Shown piece after piece: positions 15,712 through 23,493 of a DNA stretch of 64,000 nt. Source of the DNA: CAYVQU01 sp964453155 (GTDB lineage Bacteria; Chloroflexota; Anaerolineae; Anaerolineales; UBA11858); the NCBI GenBank assembly GCA_964453155.1, contig CAYVQU010000002.1, positions 14,661 through 78,660 on the forward strand. The letters run 5' to 3'. Position numbers and translations under genes: made by a program. The notes beneath the pieces were generated by a model that was not told the DNA's origin, made no database searches, and saw nothing but the letters and a program-made list of their open reading frames with translations. Every line of letters begins with the position of its first letter. Positions within the stretch are counted from its first letter, which is position 1.

Positions 15712-17955
15712 TTATTCATATCGTAATGCTTCCACCGGTTGCAGTCGGGTGGCCCGAAAGGCCGGATAAATGCCACCGAGAATGCCCAAGAAAAGGGCAA
15801 TGGCAATCGCGCGGGCAAAAATATCAATTTCCCAGATAATCGAATAGACATCACCCACCAGGGGAGCGTTATCAAGTATATAACCCAATCCAAATCCGAT
15901 CAGGATACCGGTCAACCCACCCAAAATGCCCAGCCAAAACGCCTCTGTGACGATCATGCTCAAAATCCGGCGGCGGCGCCAACCTAAGGCCCGCAGCACA
16001 CCGATTTCTCGGGTCCGTTCTAAAACGGCCATCAACATGGTATTCATCACGCCAAAACCGCCGACGGCAATTGCCAGGAAGGATATGGCCCCCATCATGA
16101 CGTCCATGGCAGCCATATCGGGCATTTGTTCAGCGAATTCACCGGCGAGTGAGGCATGAGCTTCGGGGAATTGACGATTGATCTCGGCGACAATCTCGGG
16201 GGCGTCGGTGGGGTTATCCACTTTGACCATGTACATGCTGACTTTGCGGGGTTTGCCCACAATGGTCTGACCATCCCGCAAGGAGATGATGCCGCCCATT
16301 TCCATCCAGCCGGAACCACTTTCGTAAATGCCGACCACCTTGAAACGGCTGCCGATCAACTCAATCGTGTCGCCAATATCCTTGTTCATGGCTTCGGCCA
16401 TCATTTTGCCAAGGAGCATCTGATGGTTGCTGGTCAGCGGTTCCCCGGCAATAATGTTTTCTTGTTGAATACCATATTCGTTGGGAGCCATTCCCCGATA
16501 AATAAAGAAAGTTCCGGCTTCGGGGATCATCGTCGCGGAGAAAATCAGCCCACTCACAGCTCTGACGCCTTCTAAACCCGAAATCTGACTACCCAGGCGT
16601 TGATCGAGGGTACTGTAGCCTGTATCGGCGATGCCTGCTTGCCGGATCATAATTTCGGATTCGTTGCTAATTCCGCCAATCATGTCCATCGTACCGCGCA
16701 CCAGCGCTTCGAGGGCCGTGATCCCGCCGACGGTGATGCCGATCACACCGAGGGTCAGGAAGGTTCGGGAAGTACGCTGCCACAGGCTCTGGAGGGCCAT
16801 TCCCCCAAAGGGCAATCGCCGGACTTTGCCGCCACTGCTACCCCCTTCATATCGGAGGGCTTCAACCGGGGGCATCCGAGAGGCTCGCCAGGCCGGGTAG
16901 GCCCCGCCAACAAATCCTAAAATCAACACGGTCATAAAGGCCTGGATCAAAATCGAGGCGCCGATATTTTCCACACCAGCCCCAAAGAAAGTCATAAAAT
17001 CAGAAAGTGCGGCCATCATTAGCCAACCGAAGATGACGCCAACTAATCCACCCAAAAAGCCGACCAAAACCGATTCGCTCAAAATCAAAAGCATCACCCG
17101 CCGCTTGCTCCAGCCAATCGACCGTAATACGCCGATCTCCTGGGTACGCTCGATGACAGCCATGAGCTGGGAGTTCATCATGCTGACACCACCGATGACA
17201 ATGGCCAGCCCGGCGATGCCCCAGGCAAACCCGTTCATGGTTTGACCCATGATTTGTTTATCAGCAAACGTTTCGGTAGTGTTGACCTCGGCTTCAGGCC
17301 AGAAGCGGTTAATCCGGGTTTCGACCCGCTCCGTCATGGAGGGGTCTTTAAGTTGGACATAAAATATATTGACGGTGCGCTGCTTGCCCAGCAGGGTTTG
17401 GGCATCTTCCAACCGCATTACCCCGCCGCTGTCTTCGAGTTCCTGGCCGGTTTCGTAGATGCCCACAATCCGGAAGACACTGTCGAGCATCCGCAGGGAG
17501 TCACCGGGCTTCTTTTCTAGTATTTCAGCCGCATTGGCTCCCAGAATGACGGGTTTACCTTTAACTCGGCTGGCATCCCGACTGTCGAGAGCTACTCCCT
17601 CAATGATATTGAATTTACCCAACACAAAACTATCAGCCGGATAGCCAAAAACAAAGAAATAGGGCACGGTCTCGGTTTGGACGAAACTCTGCATCATCGC
17701 GCTGACATCCGAGACTTCGGCCATTTTTTCCAGTTCATCCCCTATGCTTTCATCGAGGGAACTGATGCTGACATCCATTGATTCGGATTGCGAAATGACC
17801 AGATCAGCTTTGCTGCCAGTAATGAATGAGTCGTAACCGGCCTGAACACCCTCGGCCAGTGCGCCCAGGGCTACAATCGCGGCTACCCCCATAGAAATCG
17901 CGAGTACCGTCAGAATGGTCCGTCCCTTGCGTCGTGAAAGGTTTTTTAAGATCAT
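15712..17955 (-). CDS. FtsX-type ABC permease with two fused half-permease units
   Basis: 747 residues. Unit 1 has an N-terminal helix (RTILTVLAISMGVAAIVAL), a MacB-like extracellular domain and three helices ending near residue 370. Unit 2 repeats the pattern from TSRTFLTLGVIGITVGGI onward and ends YPAFRATRLQPVEALRYE, echoing YPAWRASRMPPVEALRYE of unit 1. So one chain carries both halves normally supplied by a permease dimer, about eight helices in all. Such permeases work with LolD/MacB-type ATPases; the matching ATPase and adaptor follow at once. The substrate is unknown: lipoprotein, peptide or lipid are possible. Confidence 0.9.
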   Translation of the reverse strand: MILKNLSRRKGRTILTVLAISMGVAAIVALGALAEGVQAGYDSFITGSKADLVISQSESMDVSISSLDESIGDELEKMAEVSDVSAMMQSFVQTETVPYFFVFGYPADSFVLGKFNIIEGVALDSRDASRVKGKPVILGANAAEILEKKPGDSLRMLDSVFRIVGIYETGQELEDSGGVMRLEDAQTLLGKQRTVNIFYVQLKDPSMTERVETRINRFWPEAEVNTTETFADKQIMGQTMNGFAWGIAGLAIVIGGVSMMNSQLMAVIERTQEIGVLRSIGWSKRRVMLLILSESVLVGFLGGLVGVIFGWLMMAALSDFMTFFGAGVENIGASILIQAFMTVLILGFVGGAYPAWRASRMPPVEALRYEGGSSGGKVRRLPFGGMALQSLWQRTSRTFLTLGVIGITVGGITALEALVRGTMDMIGGISNESEIMIRQAGIADTGYSTLDQRLGSQISGLEGVRAVSGLIFSATMIPEAGTFFIYRGMAPNEYGIQQENIIAGEPLTSNHQMLLGKMMAEAMNKDIGDTIELIGSRFKVVGIYESGSGWMEMGGIISLRDGQTIVGKPRKVSMYMVKVDNPTDAPEIVAEINRQFPEAHASLAGEFAEQMPDMAAMDVMMGAISFLAIAVGGFGVMNTMLMAVLERTREIGVLRALGWRRRRILSMIVTEAFWLGILGGLTGILIGFGLGYILDNAPLVGDVYSIIWEIDIFARAIAIALFLGILGGIYPAFRATRLQPVEALRYE

Positions 17956-17978
17956 GTTTTTTTAGGAAATGGGTATTT

Positions 17979-18033
17979 GGTGATTAGGTGATAAGGCAAC
18001 CTGTTACCTGATCACTTGTTACCTGGTCACCTG
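17979..18033. repeat. Hairpin repeat with 8-bp periodic arms (GGTGATNA)
   Basis: GGTGATTA, GGTGATAA in tandem from 17979; the right arm is the reverse complement of AGGTGACC, AGGTAACA, AGTGATCA. It lies just upstream of the permease gene start at 17955. Confidence 0.6.
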
Positions 18034-18091
18034 CCCCGAAATTATGCTCCTGCGGGGAGGGTTGATCACCCATAAAATATAAGTGGTTGGG

Positions 18092-18142
18092 GGTGGGATG
18101 GTTTAGGATTGTTTTAATATTCGAACGATTTACCATCCCACC
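18092..18142. repeat. Perfect 11-bp stem hairpin
   Basis: GGTGGGATGGT (18092-18102) and ACCATCCCACC (18132-18142) pair exactly across a 29-base, AT-rich loop. It stands between the response regulator gene and the exporter operon and might separate their transcripts. Confidence 0.5.
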
Positions 18143-18144
18143 TT

Positions 18145-18199
18145 GGCAAATTTCGGTTCGAGCAAGATTTAAATTTTCACGCTATCTCCGAAATTTGCC
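18145..18199. repeat. Inverted repeat (GCARATTTCGG family), copy 1
   Basis: GGCAAATTTCGG at 18145-18156 and CCGAAATTTGCC at 18188-18199 form a perfect 12-bp stem. It directly precedes the stop codon side of the response regulator gene. Relatives at 28805-28857, 33453-33505 and a single arm at 26040-26060. Confidence 0.65.
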
Positions 18200-18207
18200 G
18201 AGAGAAA

Positions 18208-19011
18208 TTAAATTTCAGTAATTTCGGGGACGGTCAGCAGGTGAAAGGCCAGGGTAGACATCCAGGGGGCTTTGCGGAGTTTGCCGCCGGGCTGATTGGA
18301 GGTGGCCCGTTGGGTGATGGCCCGACAGTGTTCGAGCACGGCCTCGTCGGTGAAATACATATCCAGGGGCACCTCACCGGTCAAAATTTCACGCACGCCC
18401 AGTTTGCGATAAATGGTGCTGATAATTTCTGAGACCCACCCGGCACCCAAGACCAATTCATCCGCAATATCCCGAATGGCCAGATTGAAGATGATCCCCA
18501 GACGGATAAGTTCGTTTTCACGCCGGGAGAATTTAGTCGTCAGACGACGACCATCGAGGATCAAGGTGCCAGTCGGGAAGGCATACCGGCCTGCCGATTT
18601 ATGGATCCCCGGAGAAATGACGCAAGTGTCATTATAGACAGCCGCGACGACAGCACCCAGGGCATATAAGATATCCTGTTTCAGGACATAGCCACTGCAC
18701 TGCGAGTGAATAATTTCATCTAAAACTTCTCTTTTTGCCAACGTACCGGTATACAGAATTTTTGGAGGGTGCGGCATCTGCTGAGTTAGGGCTGCCAGCT
18801 TGAGGGGGAGTCCCGGTTCCCCTGGAATCTCGGTATCAATAATGACCACATCGACCGTTTGCAGTTCATCGGTGAGAAACAGCTCTAACTCTTTCTCACC
18901 ATAAACTTCACCAACCACCCGGGTTCGCCAATCACGAGTCAACAGCAGCGACATGAGATCGCGGGCGTAGGGGTCGTCTTCGATAATCAGTACACGGATG
19001 TCTTTGGCCAT
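18208..19011 (-). CDS. Two-component response regulator with LuxR-type HTH
   Basis: 267 residues. The receiver domain has acidic residues in IEDDPYARD (about 10-13), the phospho-acceptor Asp in VVIIDTEIPGEPG (about 58), the switch Thr in ILYTGT and the Lys in GYVLKQD. A winged or LuxR-like helix-turn-helix follows (RRENELIRLGIIFNLAIRDIADELVLGAGWVSEIISTIYRKLGV), less regular than in NarL. No histidine kinase gene is adjacent, so it is an orphan in this window. It lies upstream of the MacB-type exporter operon on the same strand and could regulate it; that is inference. Confidence 0.8.
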   Translation of the reverse strand: MAKDIRVLIIEDDPYARDLMSLLLTRDWRTRVVGEVYGEKELELFLTDELQTVDVVIIDTEIPGEPGLPLKLAALTQQMPHPPKILYTGTLAKREVLDEIIHSQCSGYVLKQDILYALGAVVAAVYNDTCVISPGIHKSAGRYAFPTGTLILDGRRLTTKFSRRENELIRLGIIFNLAIRDIADELVLGAGWVSEIISTIYRKLGVREILTGEVPLDMYFTDEAVLEHCRAITQRATSNQPGGKLRKAPWMSTLAFHLLTVPEITEI

Positions 19012-19025
19012 GGGGTTTTCCTTGG

Positions 19026-19061
19026 GTCTAAATGGTCGGAAAGGTCTAAGTTGTCGAGTTT
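19026..19061. repeat. Single arm of the 9-bp periodic GTCYRANNN family, copy 3
   Basis: Four in-phase units: GTCTAAATG, GTCGGAAAG, GTCTAAGTT, GTCGAGTTT. No second arm is present. Immediately upstream of the response regulator start codon. Confidence 0.65.
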
Positions 19062-19129
19062 ATTATCAGCATCTTGAGTAGCGCTGCGTATCGAAGGGGC
19101 GACTCGGTGTAAGTCATTTCACAGATGCA

Positions 19130-19627
19130 TCATTTGAAGAAGAGATTATACGCTAAAACTGTGTTTACCAGGGTTAAAACCGCCCCGATTCCTAGACCAA
19201 TTGGGAGGGAGATCAGAATATGCTTGCGCATGGATTCTTTTCCCAGCGCGGCAGGGAGTTTGAGGAAATCGGGTCGCCATTTGGCGAGAACGAAACCGTC
19301 AATCACGATGGTATCGTAAGCAAAAAAGACCAGATATAACCCATAATTCAGGAGTAGAAGTGTCTCAAAGTCCAGCGAAATTCCCTGGCGGGCAAGGTTG
19401 AAGTAATTAGCAGCTAAAGTTAACCCCAGAAAAAAGAGCGGAAGGATCATCATCGCCAAAATCCCCTGGAGGGGGATCTTTTCTTTGAGCAGGCCGTCTT
19501 CATTTCGGGCGGTGTAGACCAATCTTGTCCGGAAGGCGACCACAACAAAAACACTAAAGGCTGCGATGCCAATCAAGCCCCAGATGGTCAAAAACGAAAT
19601 GAGCGTTGACGATGTCATTAGAATCAT
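19130..19627 (-). CDS. Four-helix membrane protein of unknown family
   Basis: 165 residues with four hydrophobic helices (from MTSSTLISFLTIWGLIGIAA, through GILAMMILPLFFLGLTLAAN and LLLLNYGLYLVFFAYDTIVI, to ISLPIGLGIGAVLTLVNTV). I recognise no family. It is last in the first Feo-type operon, after the DtxR-type regulator gene, so a role in metal handling is possible but unsupported. The start is uncertain: further upstream residues (MGPYK) would come from the REP at 19631-19658; ATG at 19627 or 19618 is more likely. No clear Shine-Dalgarno sequence. Confidence 0.6.
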   Translation of the reverse strand: MILMTSSTLISFLTIWGLIGIAAFSVFVVVAFRTRLVYTARNEDGLLKEKIPLQGILAMMILPLFFLGLTLAANYFNLARQGISLDFETLLLLNYGLYLVFFAYDTIVIDGFVLAKWRPDFLKLPAALGKESMRKHILISLPIGLGIGAVLTLVNTVLAYNLFFK

Positions 19628-19630
19628 TTT

Positions 19631-19658
19631 GTAGGGACCCAATATATTGGGTCCCTAC
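19631..19658. repeat. REP palindrome, GTAGGG family (28 bp)
   Basis: Outer arms GTAGGGACCCA/TGGGTCCCTAC around ATATAT. The arm base differs from the GTAGGGGC form on both sides (compensating changes), as expected for a selected hairpin. It overlaps the last codons of the DtxR-type gene at 19655. Confidence 0.8.
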
Positions 19659-20323
19659 AAGACCTCCACAAATATCTCACAAGTAATACTCGGTCCCAAA
19701 ACCACCGGTTCAGGCTGTCCGTCTACTTGAATTTTGAGATTACCATCGAAAGGCGAGATTTCGACCACCGTCAGAACCGCATGGGGTACAACGCCATTTT
19801 CGCCCAGGTAACGCAGTAATTCGGGGTCATCATCCGGAACTTGTTTGATCTCCGCCCGTTGGCCGATGGACAAATCTCCTAAACAGAGTGAAGTCGTCGC
19901 GGGGACTTTTAAATCACGAGAAGGGATCGGGGCGCCATGAGGATCATACTCCGGATTGCCTAACACTGCCGCCATCCGCTCAACAAAACGCGGCGAGATA
20001 ACGTGCTCCAGGCGATGGGCTTCAGCATGCACCTCATCCCAGGGGAAGCCTAATATTTCATGGAGAAATTGTTCCAACAACCGATGGCTGCGCGTAATTT
20101 TTAGCGCGGCATGTTCACCATCAGTGGTCAAAGTAACGCCGTAATGTTTCTTATACTCCACTAACGGCTGCTGGCTTGCGGCCAATTTCTGGATCATCCC
20201 GGTGACCGAGGCCGGTTTGACCTCCAACGCAGCGGCAATATCTTTCGTGCTGGCGCGGCCATGTTGGGCAGACAGATCGTAGATGATCTTGAGATAGTCT
20301 TGAATGGCGGGGGTTAAGTTCAT
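19655..20323 (-). CDS. DtxR/MntR-family metal-dependent regulator with FeoA-like domain
   Basis: 222 residues: an N-terminal winged helix (IQDYLKIIYDLSAQHGRASTKDIAA, VKPASVTGMIQKLA), a dimerisation and metal domain (RSHRLLEQFLHEILGFPWDEVHAEAHRLEHVIS, with the metal-binding Glu/His set), PEYDPHGAPIP, and a C-terminal SH3-like FeoA domain. It is a typical iron- or manganese-sensing repressor. It lies in the first Feo-type operon, downstream of the FeoB permease and an ICMT-like gene, so it probably controls that operon. Its last codons are in the REP at 19631-19658. Confidence 0.88.
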   Translation of the reverse strand: MNLTPAIQDYLKIIYDLSAQHGRASTKDIAAALEVKPASVTGMIQKLAASQQPLVEYKKHYGVTLTTDGEHAALKITRSHRLLEQFLHEILGFPWDEVHAEAHRLEHVISPRFVERMAAVLGNPEYDPHGAPIPSRDLKVPATTSLCLGDLSIGQRAEIKQVPDDDPELLRYLGENGVVPHAVLTVVEISPFDGNLKIQVDGQPEPVVLGPSITCEIFVEVL

Positions 20324-20325
20324 AA

Positions 20326-20387
20326 TTCGTGAGGCATGGAGCGTGAAGCGTGATGAATTTCAAGTCTCACGTATCACGCTTCACGGA
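20326..20387. repeat. Hairpin repeat with 7-bp periodic arms (CGTGAAG family), copy 1
   Basis: CGTGAAG, CGTGATG from 20342 face the reverse complement of CCGTGAAG, CGTGATA, CGTGAGA (20366-20386). Between the DtxR-type gene and the ICMT-like gene, both on the minus strand. Confidence 0.6.
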
Positions 20388-20996
20388 TTATTTCTTTGAA
20401 AATCCAATCATTGGCAAAAACCTGCCGGTTCTGGTCATGTAATCCCGATATTCATCACCAAATTTCGCGATCAAGTTGGCTTCTTCTTGGGGGGTGCGGA
20501 ACGCCATGATGATGAAGGTCAGTAAGCCCAGAAGCATGATGAACCAGTTATCGGCCATCAAGCCAAATGAGATGAAAAAGGTGGTCCCAATTGTGTAGAG
20601 GGGATGTCGCACCCAGCGATAAGGGCCACTCGTAGAAAGTTCGTGTTCTGTCCGGGTGGCACTGGTAGGGGTGATCCCGCTGCCGATGCTGCTGAACAAC
20701 CAGTAAATACCGATGGTGCATAAAATACCAAGAACAGCGCCAGCCCAGCGAAAACCGACTAGCAATCCGAGTTTAGACCAGTTCATCCAGTGGGGATTGA
20801 TCAAATAAGCCAGGGGGCTTAGCCACAAAACCAACCCACCAATCCGAATGATACTCAGCAGGGCAGTTCCATCGACACGACGAGAGACTTGCTCCCCTGA
20901 TTCCTGATCCGCCTTGCGCCGGAAATAGGCCGAGATGCCAAAACCAGTAAAGAAGATGAGACTAGCCAGCAGGCGAAAGATGCTTTCGTTGTTCAT
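20388..20996 (-). CDS. ICMT-like membrane methyltransferase
   Basis: 202 residues, about five hydrophobic helices, with GPYRWVRHPLYT and the C-terminal EEANLIAKFGDEYRDYMTRTGRFLP signature of the isoprenylcysteine carboxyl methyltransferase family. It is embedded between FeoB permease and a DtxR-type regulator on the same strand, an odd place for a lipid or isoprenoid methylase. Either the operon has extra cargo or the product modifies the membrane around the transporter. Substrate unknown. Confidence 0.8.
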   Translation of the reverse strand: MNNESIFRLLASLIFFTGFGISAYFRRKADQESGEQVSRRVDGTALLSIIRIGGLVLWLSPLAYLINPHWMNWSKLGLLVGFRWAGAVLGILCTIGIYWLFSSIGSGITPTSATRTEHELSTSGPYRWVRHPLYTIGTTFFISFGLMADNWFIMLLGLLTFIIMAFRTPQEEANLIAKFGDEYRDYMTRTGRFLPMIGFSKK

Positions 20997-20997
20997 C

Positions 20998-21066
20998 AGT
21001 ACCAGGGTTAGGGGACAAGAGTAAAGGGACAGGAAAATCCCTCAACCTTTATCCCTTCACCCCTAT
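20998..21066. repeat. Degenerate hairpin repeat (AGGGTTAGGGG/CCCTTCACCCC)
   Basis: CAGGGTTAGGGGACAAG faces CTTTATCCCTTCACCCCTA. Between the FeoB permease and the ICMT-like gene. Related to 11185-11293 and 14226-14318. Confidence 0.5.
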
Positions 21067-21068
21067 TT

Positions 21069-22499
21069 TTATCCTGCAAATAACCGCCACACCTGAGCGA
21101 CTACAAATGTGATTACAAAGCCCATCAGCACTGGGGCCAGCGAAGCGACCCAGGTCCATTTGGCATTGCCAGTTTCTTTGTAGATGGTGTAGATGGTTGT
21201 GCTGCACGGGTTATGGATCAGACTGAAGAGCATCAAGTTGACGGCCGTCAGTAAGGTCCAGCCCCCGGCTTGGAAGAGAGCCATTGTCTCCATTCCGGAT
21301 TCAAGTTCGAACATCACGCCCGTTCCTTCGCCGACGCCGGAAACACCGGTCACCAGGACGGTTAGCATCATAATAGTGGGAATGACAATCTCGTTAGCAG
21401 GGATGGCGACAATATAGGCCACCAAGATCACACCATTCAACCCTAGGAGCAAGCCAAAGGGGTTTAGGAAATCGATCAGATGTCCGGCGATGCTGACCCC
21501 AGCAATGTTGATATTCGCACTCAGCCACAGGACGGCGCCCGCGGGAAGGGCGAACACAATGGCGCGCCACAGCACGATCAAAGTCCGGTCGATGATGGAG
21601 GTATAGATGGTCTGCCAGATACGGGGTGGGCGATATGGCGGTAATTCCAAACTAAAGGTGGAAACTTCGCCTTTGAGCCAGGTTTTGGAGAGAAACATAG
21701 AGGTCAAAAAGGTCAGCAATATCCCTAAAAGGGCGATGCCCACCACCGCCAGGGCCGATATCACGCCGGCCAAGGCGGGCGGCACCAGCGCGCCAATGAA
21801 CAGGCTGGCAATCAAAATTTGCGTCGGCCAGCGGCCGTTACAGAGGGCAAAGTTGTTGGTGATGATGGCGATCAAGCGTTCCCGGGGGCTGTCAATGATC
21901 CGGGTAGCAACTACTCCGGCGGCATTGCAGCCAAACCCCATCGTCATGCTGAGGGCTTGTTTGCCGTGGGCCCCAGCTTTGCGAAACATATTATCCAGGT
22001 TAAACGCGACCCGGGGGAGATAACCAAAGTCTTCGAGCAGCGTGAACAGCGGGAAGAAAATGGCCATCGGGGGCAGCATCACGCTGATGACCCAGCCGGT
22101 AGCGAGGTACATCCCGTCGATCAACAGACCATCGAGCCACCAGGGCATGTTGATGGCAGCCGCCAGCCCCTTAAGCCAGGGATGGATGGTATCCAGGAAG
22201 AGAGTCGCCAGCATTGAGGAGGGTACATTGGCTCCCGAGATCGTCAGCCAAAAGACGATCATCAGCAGGAGCAGCATCAGGGGGAAACCCCAGACCCGAC
22301 TGGTTAAGATTTGGTCAAGTTTGCGGTCAAAATCGAAGCGCGGTTTCTCTTCGGGGCGAGTCACGGCTCGGTCGGCGATTTGGGCCGCGTCGGTATACAT
22401 CGTTTCCATCAATTTTTCGTGAAAATCCACACCGACTTCCCAGCGCAGGGATTGAGCGGCATTCAGAATTTCATCGGGGGAGGTTGTGTTTGTGGTCAT
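21069..22499 (-). CDS. feoB: FeoB-type permease domain, system 1 (separate polypeptide)
   Basis: 476 residues: the membrane half of FeoB with about nine helices and Gate-like repeats. The first Gate has MTMGFGCNAAGVVATRIIDSPRERLIAIITNNFALCNGRWP, where the canonical GFGCTVPA found in system 2 is replaced by GFGCNAAGV and the second Cys lies in ALCNGRWP. FeoB permeases move ferrous iron; a FeoB2 relative in Porphyromonas moves manganese, so this variant could serve manganese instead. The GTPase is encoded just upstream (22576), 76 bases away. Start MTTNTTSPDEIL, with a good GGAG-like spacing not seen; the hairpin at 22506-22583 lies between the genes. Confidence 0.85.
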   Translation of the reverse strand: MTTNTTSPDEILNAAQSLRWEVGVDFHEKLMETMYTDAAQIADRAVTRPEEKPRFDFDRKLDQILTSRVWGFPLMLLLLMIVFWLTISGANVPSSMLATLFLDTIHPWLKGLAAAINMPWWLDGLLIDGMYLATGWVISVMLPPMAIFFPLFTLLEDFGYLPRVAFNLDNMFRKAGAHGKQALSMTMGFGCNAAGVVATRIIDSPRERLIAIITNNFALCNGRWPTQILIASLFIGALVPPALAGVISALAVVGIALLGILLTFLTSMFLSKTWLKGEVSTFSLELPPYRPPRIWQTIYTSIIDRTLIVLWRAIVFALPAGAVLWLSANINIAGVSIAGHLIDFLNPFGLLLGLNGVILVAYIVAIPANEIVIPTIMMLTVLVTGVSGVGEGTGVMFELESGMETMALFQAGGWTLLTAVNLMLFSLIHNPCSTTIYTIYKETGNAKWTWVASLAPVLMGFVITFVVAQVWRLFAG

Positions 22500-22505
22500 A
22501 ATTTC

Positions 22506-22583
22506 TCCGTGGTCAGTGAACAGTTATCAATGGTCGGTAATCAGTGAGCACTGTTTACTGCTAACCGATAACTGTTTACTGAT
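22506..22583. repeat. Degenerate hairpin repeat (CAGTTATCA/ACTGTTTAC)
   Basis: GTCAGTGAACAGTTATCA and GGTAATCAGTGAGCACTG face ACTGTTTACTGCTAACCG and ACTGTTTACTGATTCCCG. It sits between the FeoB GTPase and permease genes and supplies the last codons (VIGNQ) of the GTPase. Confidence 0.55.
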
Positions 22584-23412
22584 TCCCGATCACTTGCAAC
22601 TGTGCGGCCCGGGACTCAATATCACCATGCGTCAAATCGCCAAGTTCACCCCGGCGCAGGGCCTCGGCAATGCGTTCGTCGCCGTCGAGGAGGCGGAGGG
22701 CCACCCACCGGGCATTGGGCAGCTCGGGGTAAGCGGTTTCGATTTGAGCTGTGAGTTGGGAGACCGCTTTTTTGAGTTCGGGTGAGTCATAGTTTACTTT
22801 GTAGGGGTTTCCGACGACCTCGCCGCTGGCAACTTCATTGACAGCCTGCAAAAGTTCGGGAACCCCTTCACCTTGACGGGCCACCATTGGAACCACCGGC
22901 ACCCCTAAATCCCGTGCCAGCCGCCGTTCATCAATATCGAGGCCGTGCCGCTGAGCTTCATCCATCAAATTCAGGGCCACGACGGCTCGATTGGTAATTT
23001 CCAAGACCTGTAAAACCAGGTTCAAATTGCGTTCCAGGCGGGTAGCATCCACCACCACAATCGTCACATCTGGTTGGCCAAATAGAATGAAATCGCGGGC
23101 CACTTCCTCGTCCAGGCTGGTTGCCAGGAGGGAGTAGGTGCCGGGGAGATCTACGAGCTTGAACTTGGCATCGGCATACTCAAAACCACCTTCAGCGCGC
23201 GTCACAGTTTTGCCAGGCCAATTGCCCGTGTGCTGACGCAGACCGGTCAGAGCATTGAAAACGGTGCTTTTTCCCGTATTGGGGTTCCCAGCCAGGGCGA
23301 TCACATAATCGAAATCCGTCATATCGACGCCGAGTTTACGCAACGCAGCCGCATTGTGAACCGGGCAAGTAGCGCAGCCGTCGGCAGAGACATTAACATT
23401 GGTTGTCATCAT
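22576..23412 (-). CDS. feoB: FeoB GTPase domain, system 1 (separate polypeptide)
   Basis: 278 residues. G1 GNPNTGKST, G2/switch HTGNWPGKTV, G3 DLPGTYSL, and NLMDEA (G4) are intact, followed by the FeoB helical guanine-dissociation-inhibitor domain to the end. A short N-terminal extension carries CATCPVH with two Cys, like the Cys-rich FeoB N-termini of other anaerobes. Together with the permease at 21069 it makes a full FeoB from two genes. The regulator at 23494 is next upstream. A split FeoB is rare but known in some phyla. Confidence 0.9.
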   Translation of the reverse strand: MMTTNVNVSADGCATCPVHNAAALRKLGVDMTDFDYVIALAGNPNTGKSTVFNALTGLRQHTGNWPGKTVTRAEGGFEYADAKFKLVDLPGTYSLLATSLDEEVARDFILFGQPDVTIVVVDATRLERNLNLVLQVLEITNRAVVALNLMDEAQRHGLDIDERRLARDLGVPVVPMVARQGEGVPELLQAVNEVASGEVVGNPYKVNYDSPELKKAVSQLTAQIETAYPELPNARWVALRLLDGDERIAEALRRGELGDLTHGDIESRAAQLQVIGNQ

Positions 23413-23435
23413 TTTTTTCCTTCACTTTTTGCATA

Positions 23436-23483
23436 CCGTAAAGCGTGATACGTACTTACAAATCATCACGCATCACGGTTTAC
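23436..23483. repeat. Hairpin repeat with 7-bp periodic arms (CGTGATA family), copy 2
   Basis: CCGTAAAG, CGTGATA, CGTACTT faces CATCACG, CATCACGGTTTAC. Between the membrane-anchored regulator gene and the FeoB GTPase gene. Confidence 0.6.
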
Positions 23484-23493
23484 ATTTCAGGTA

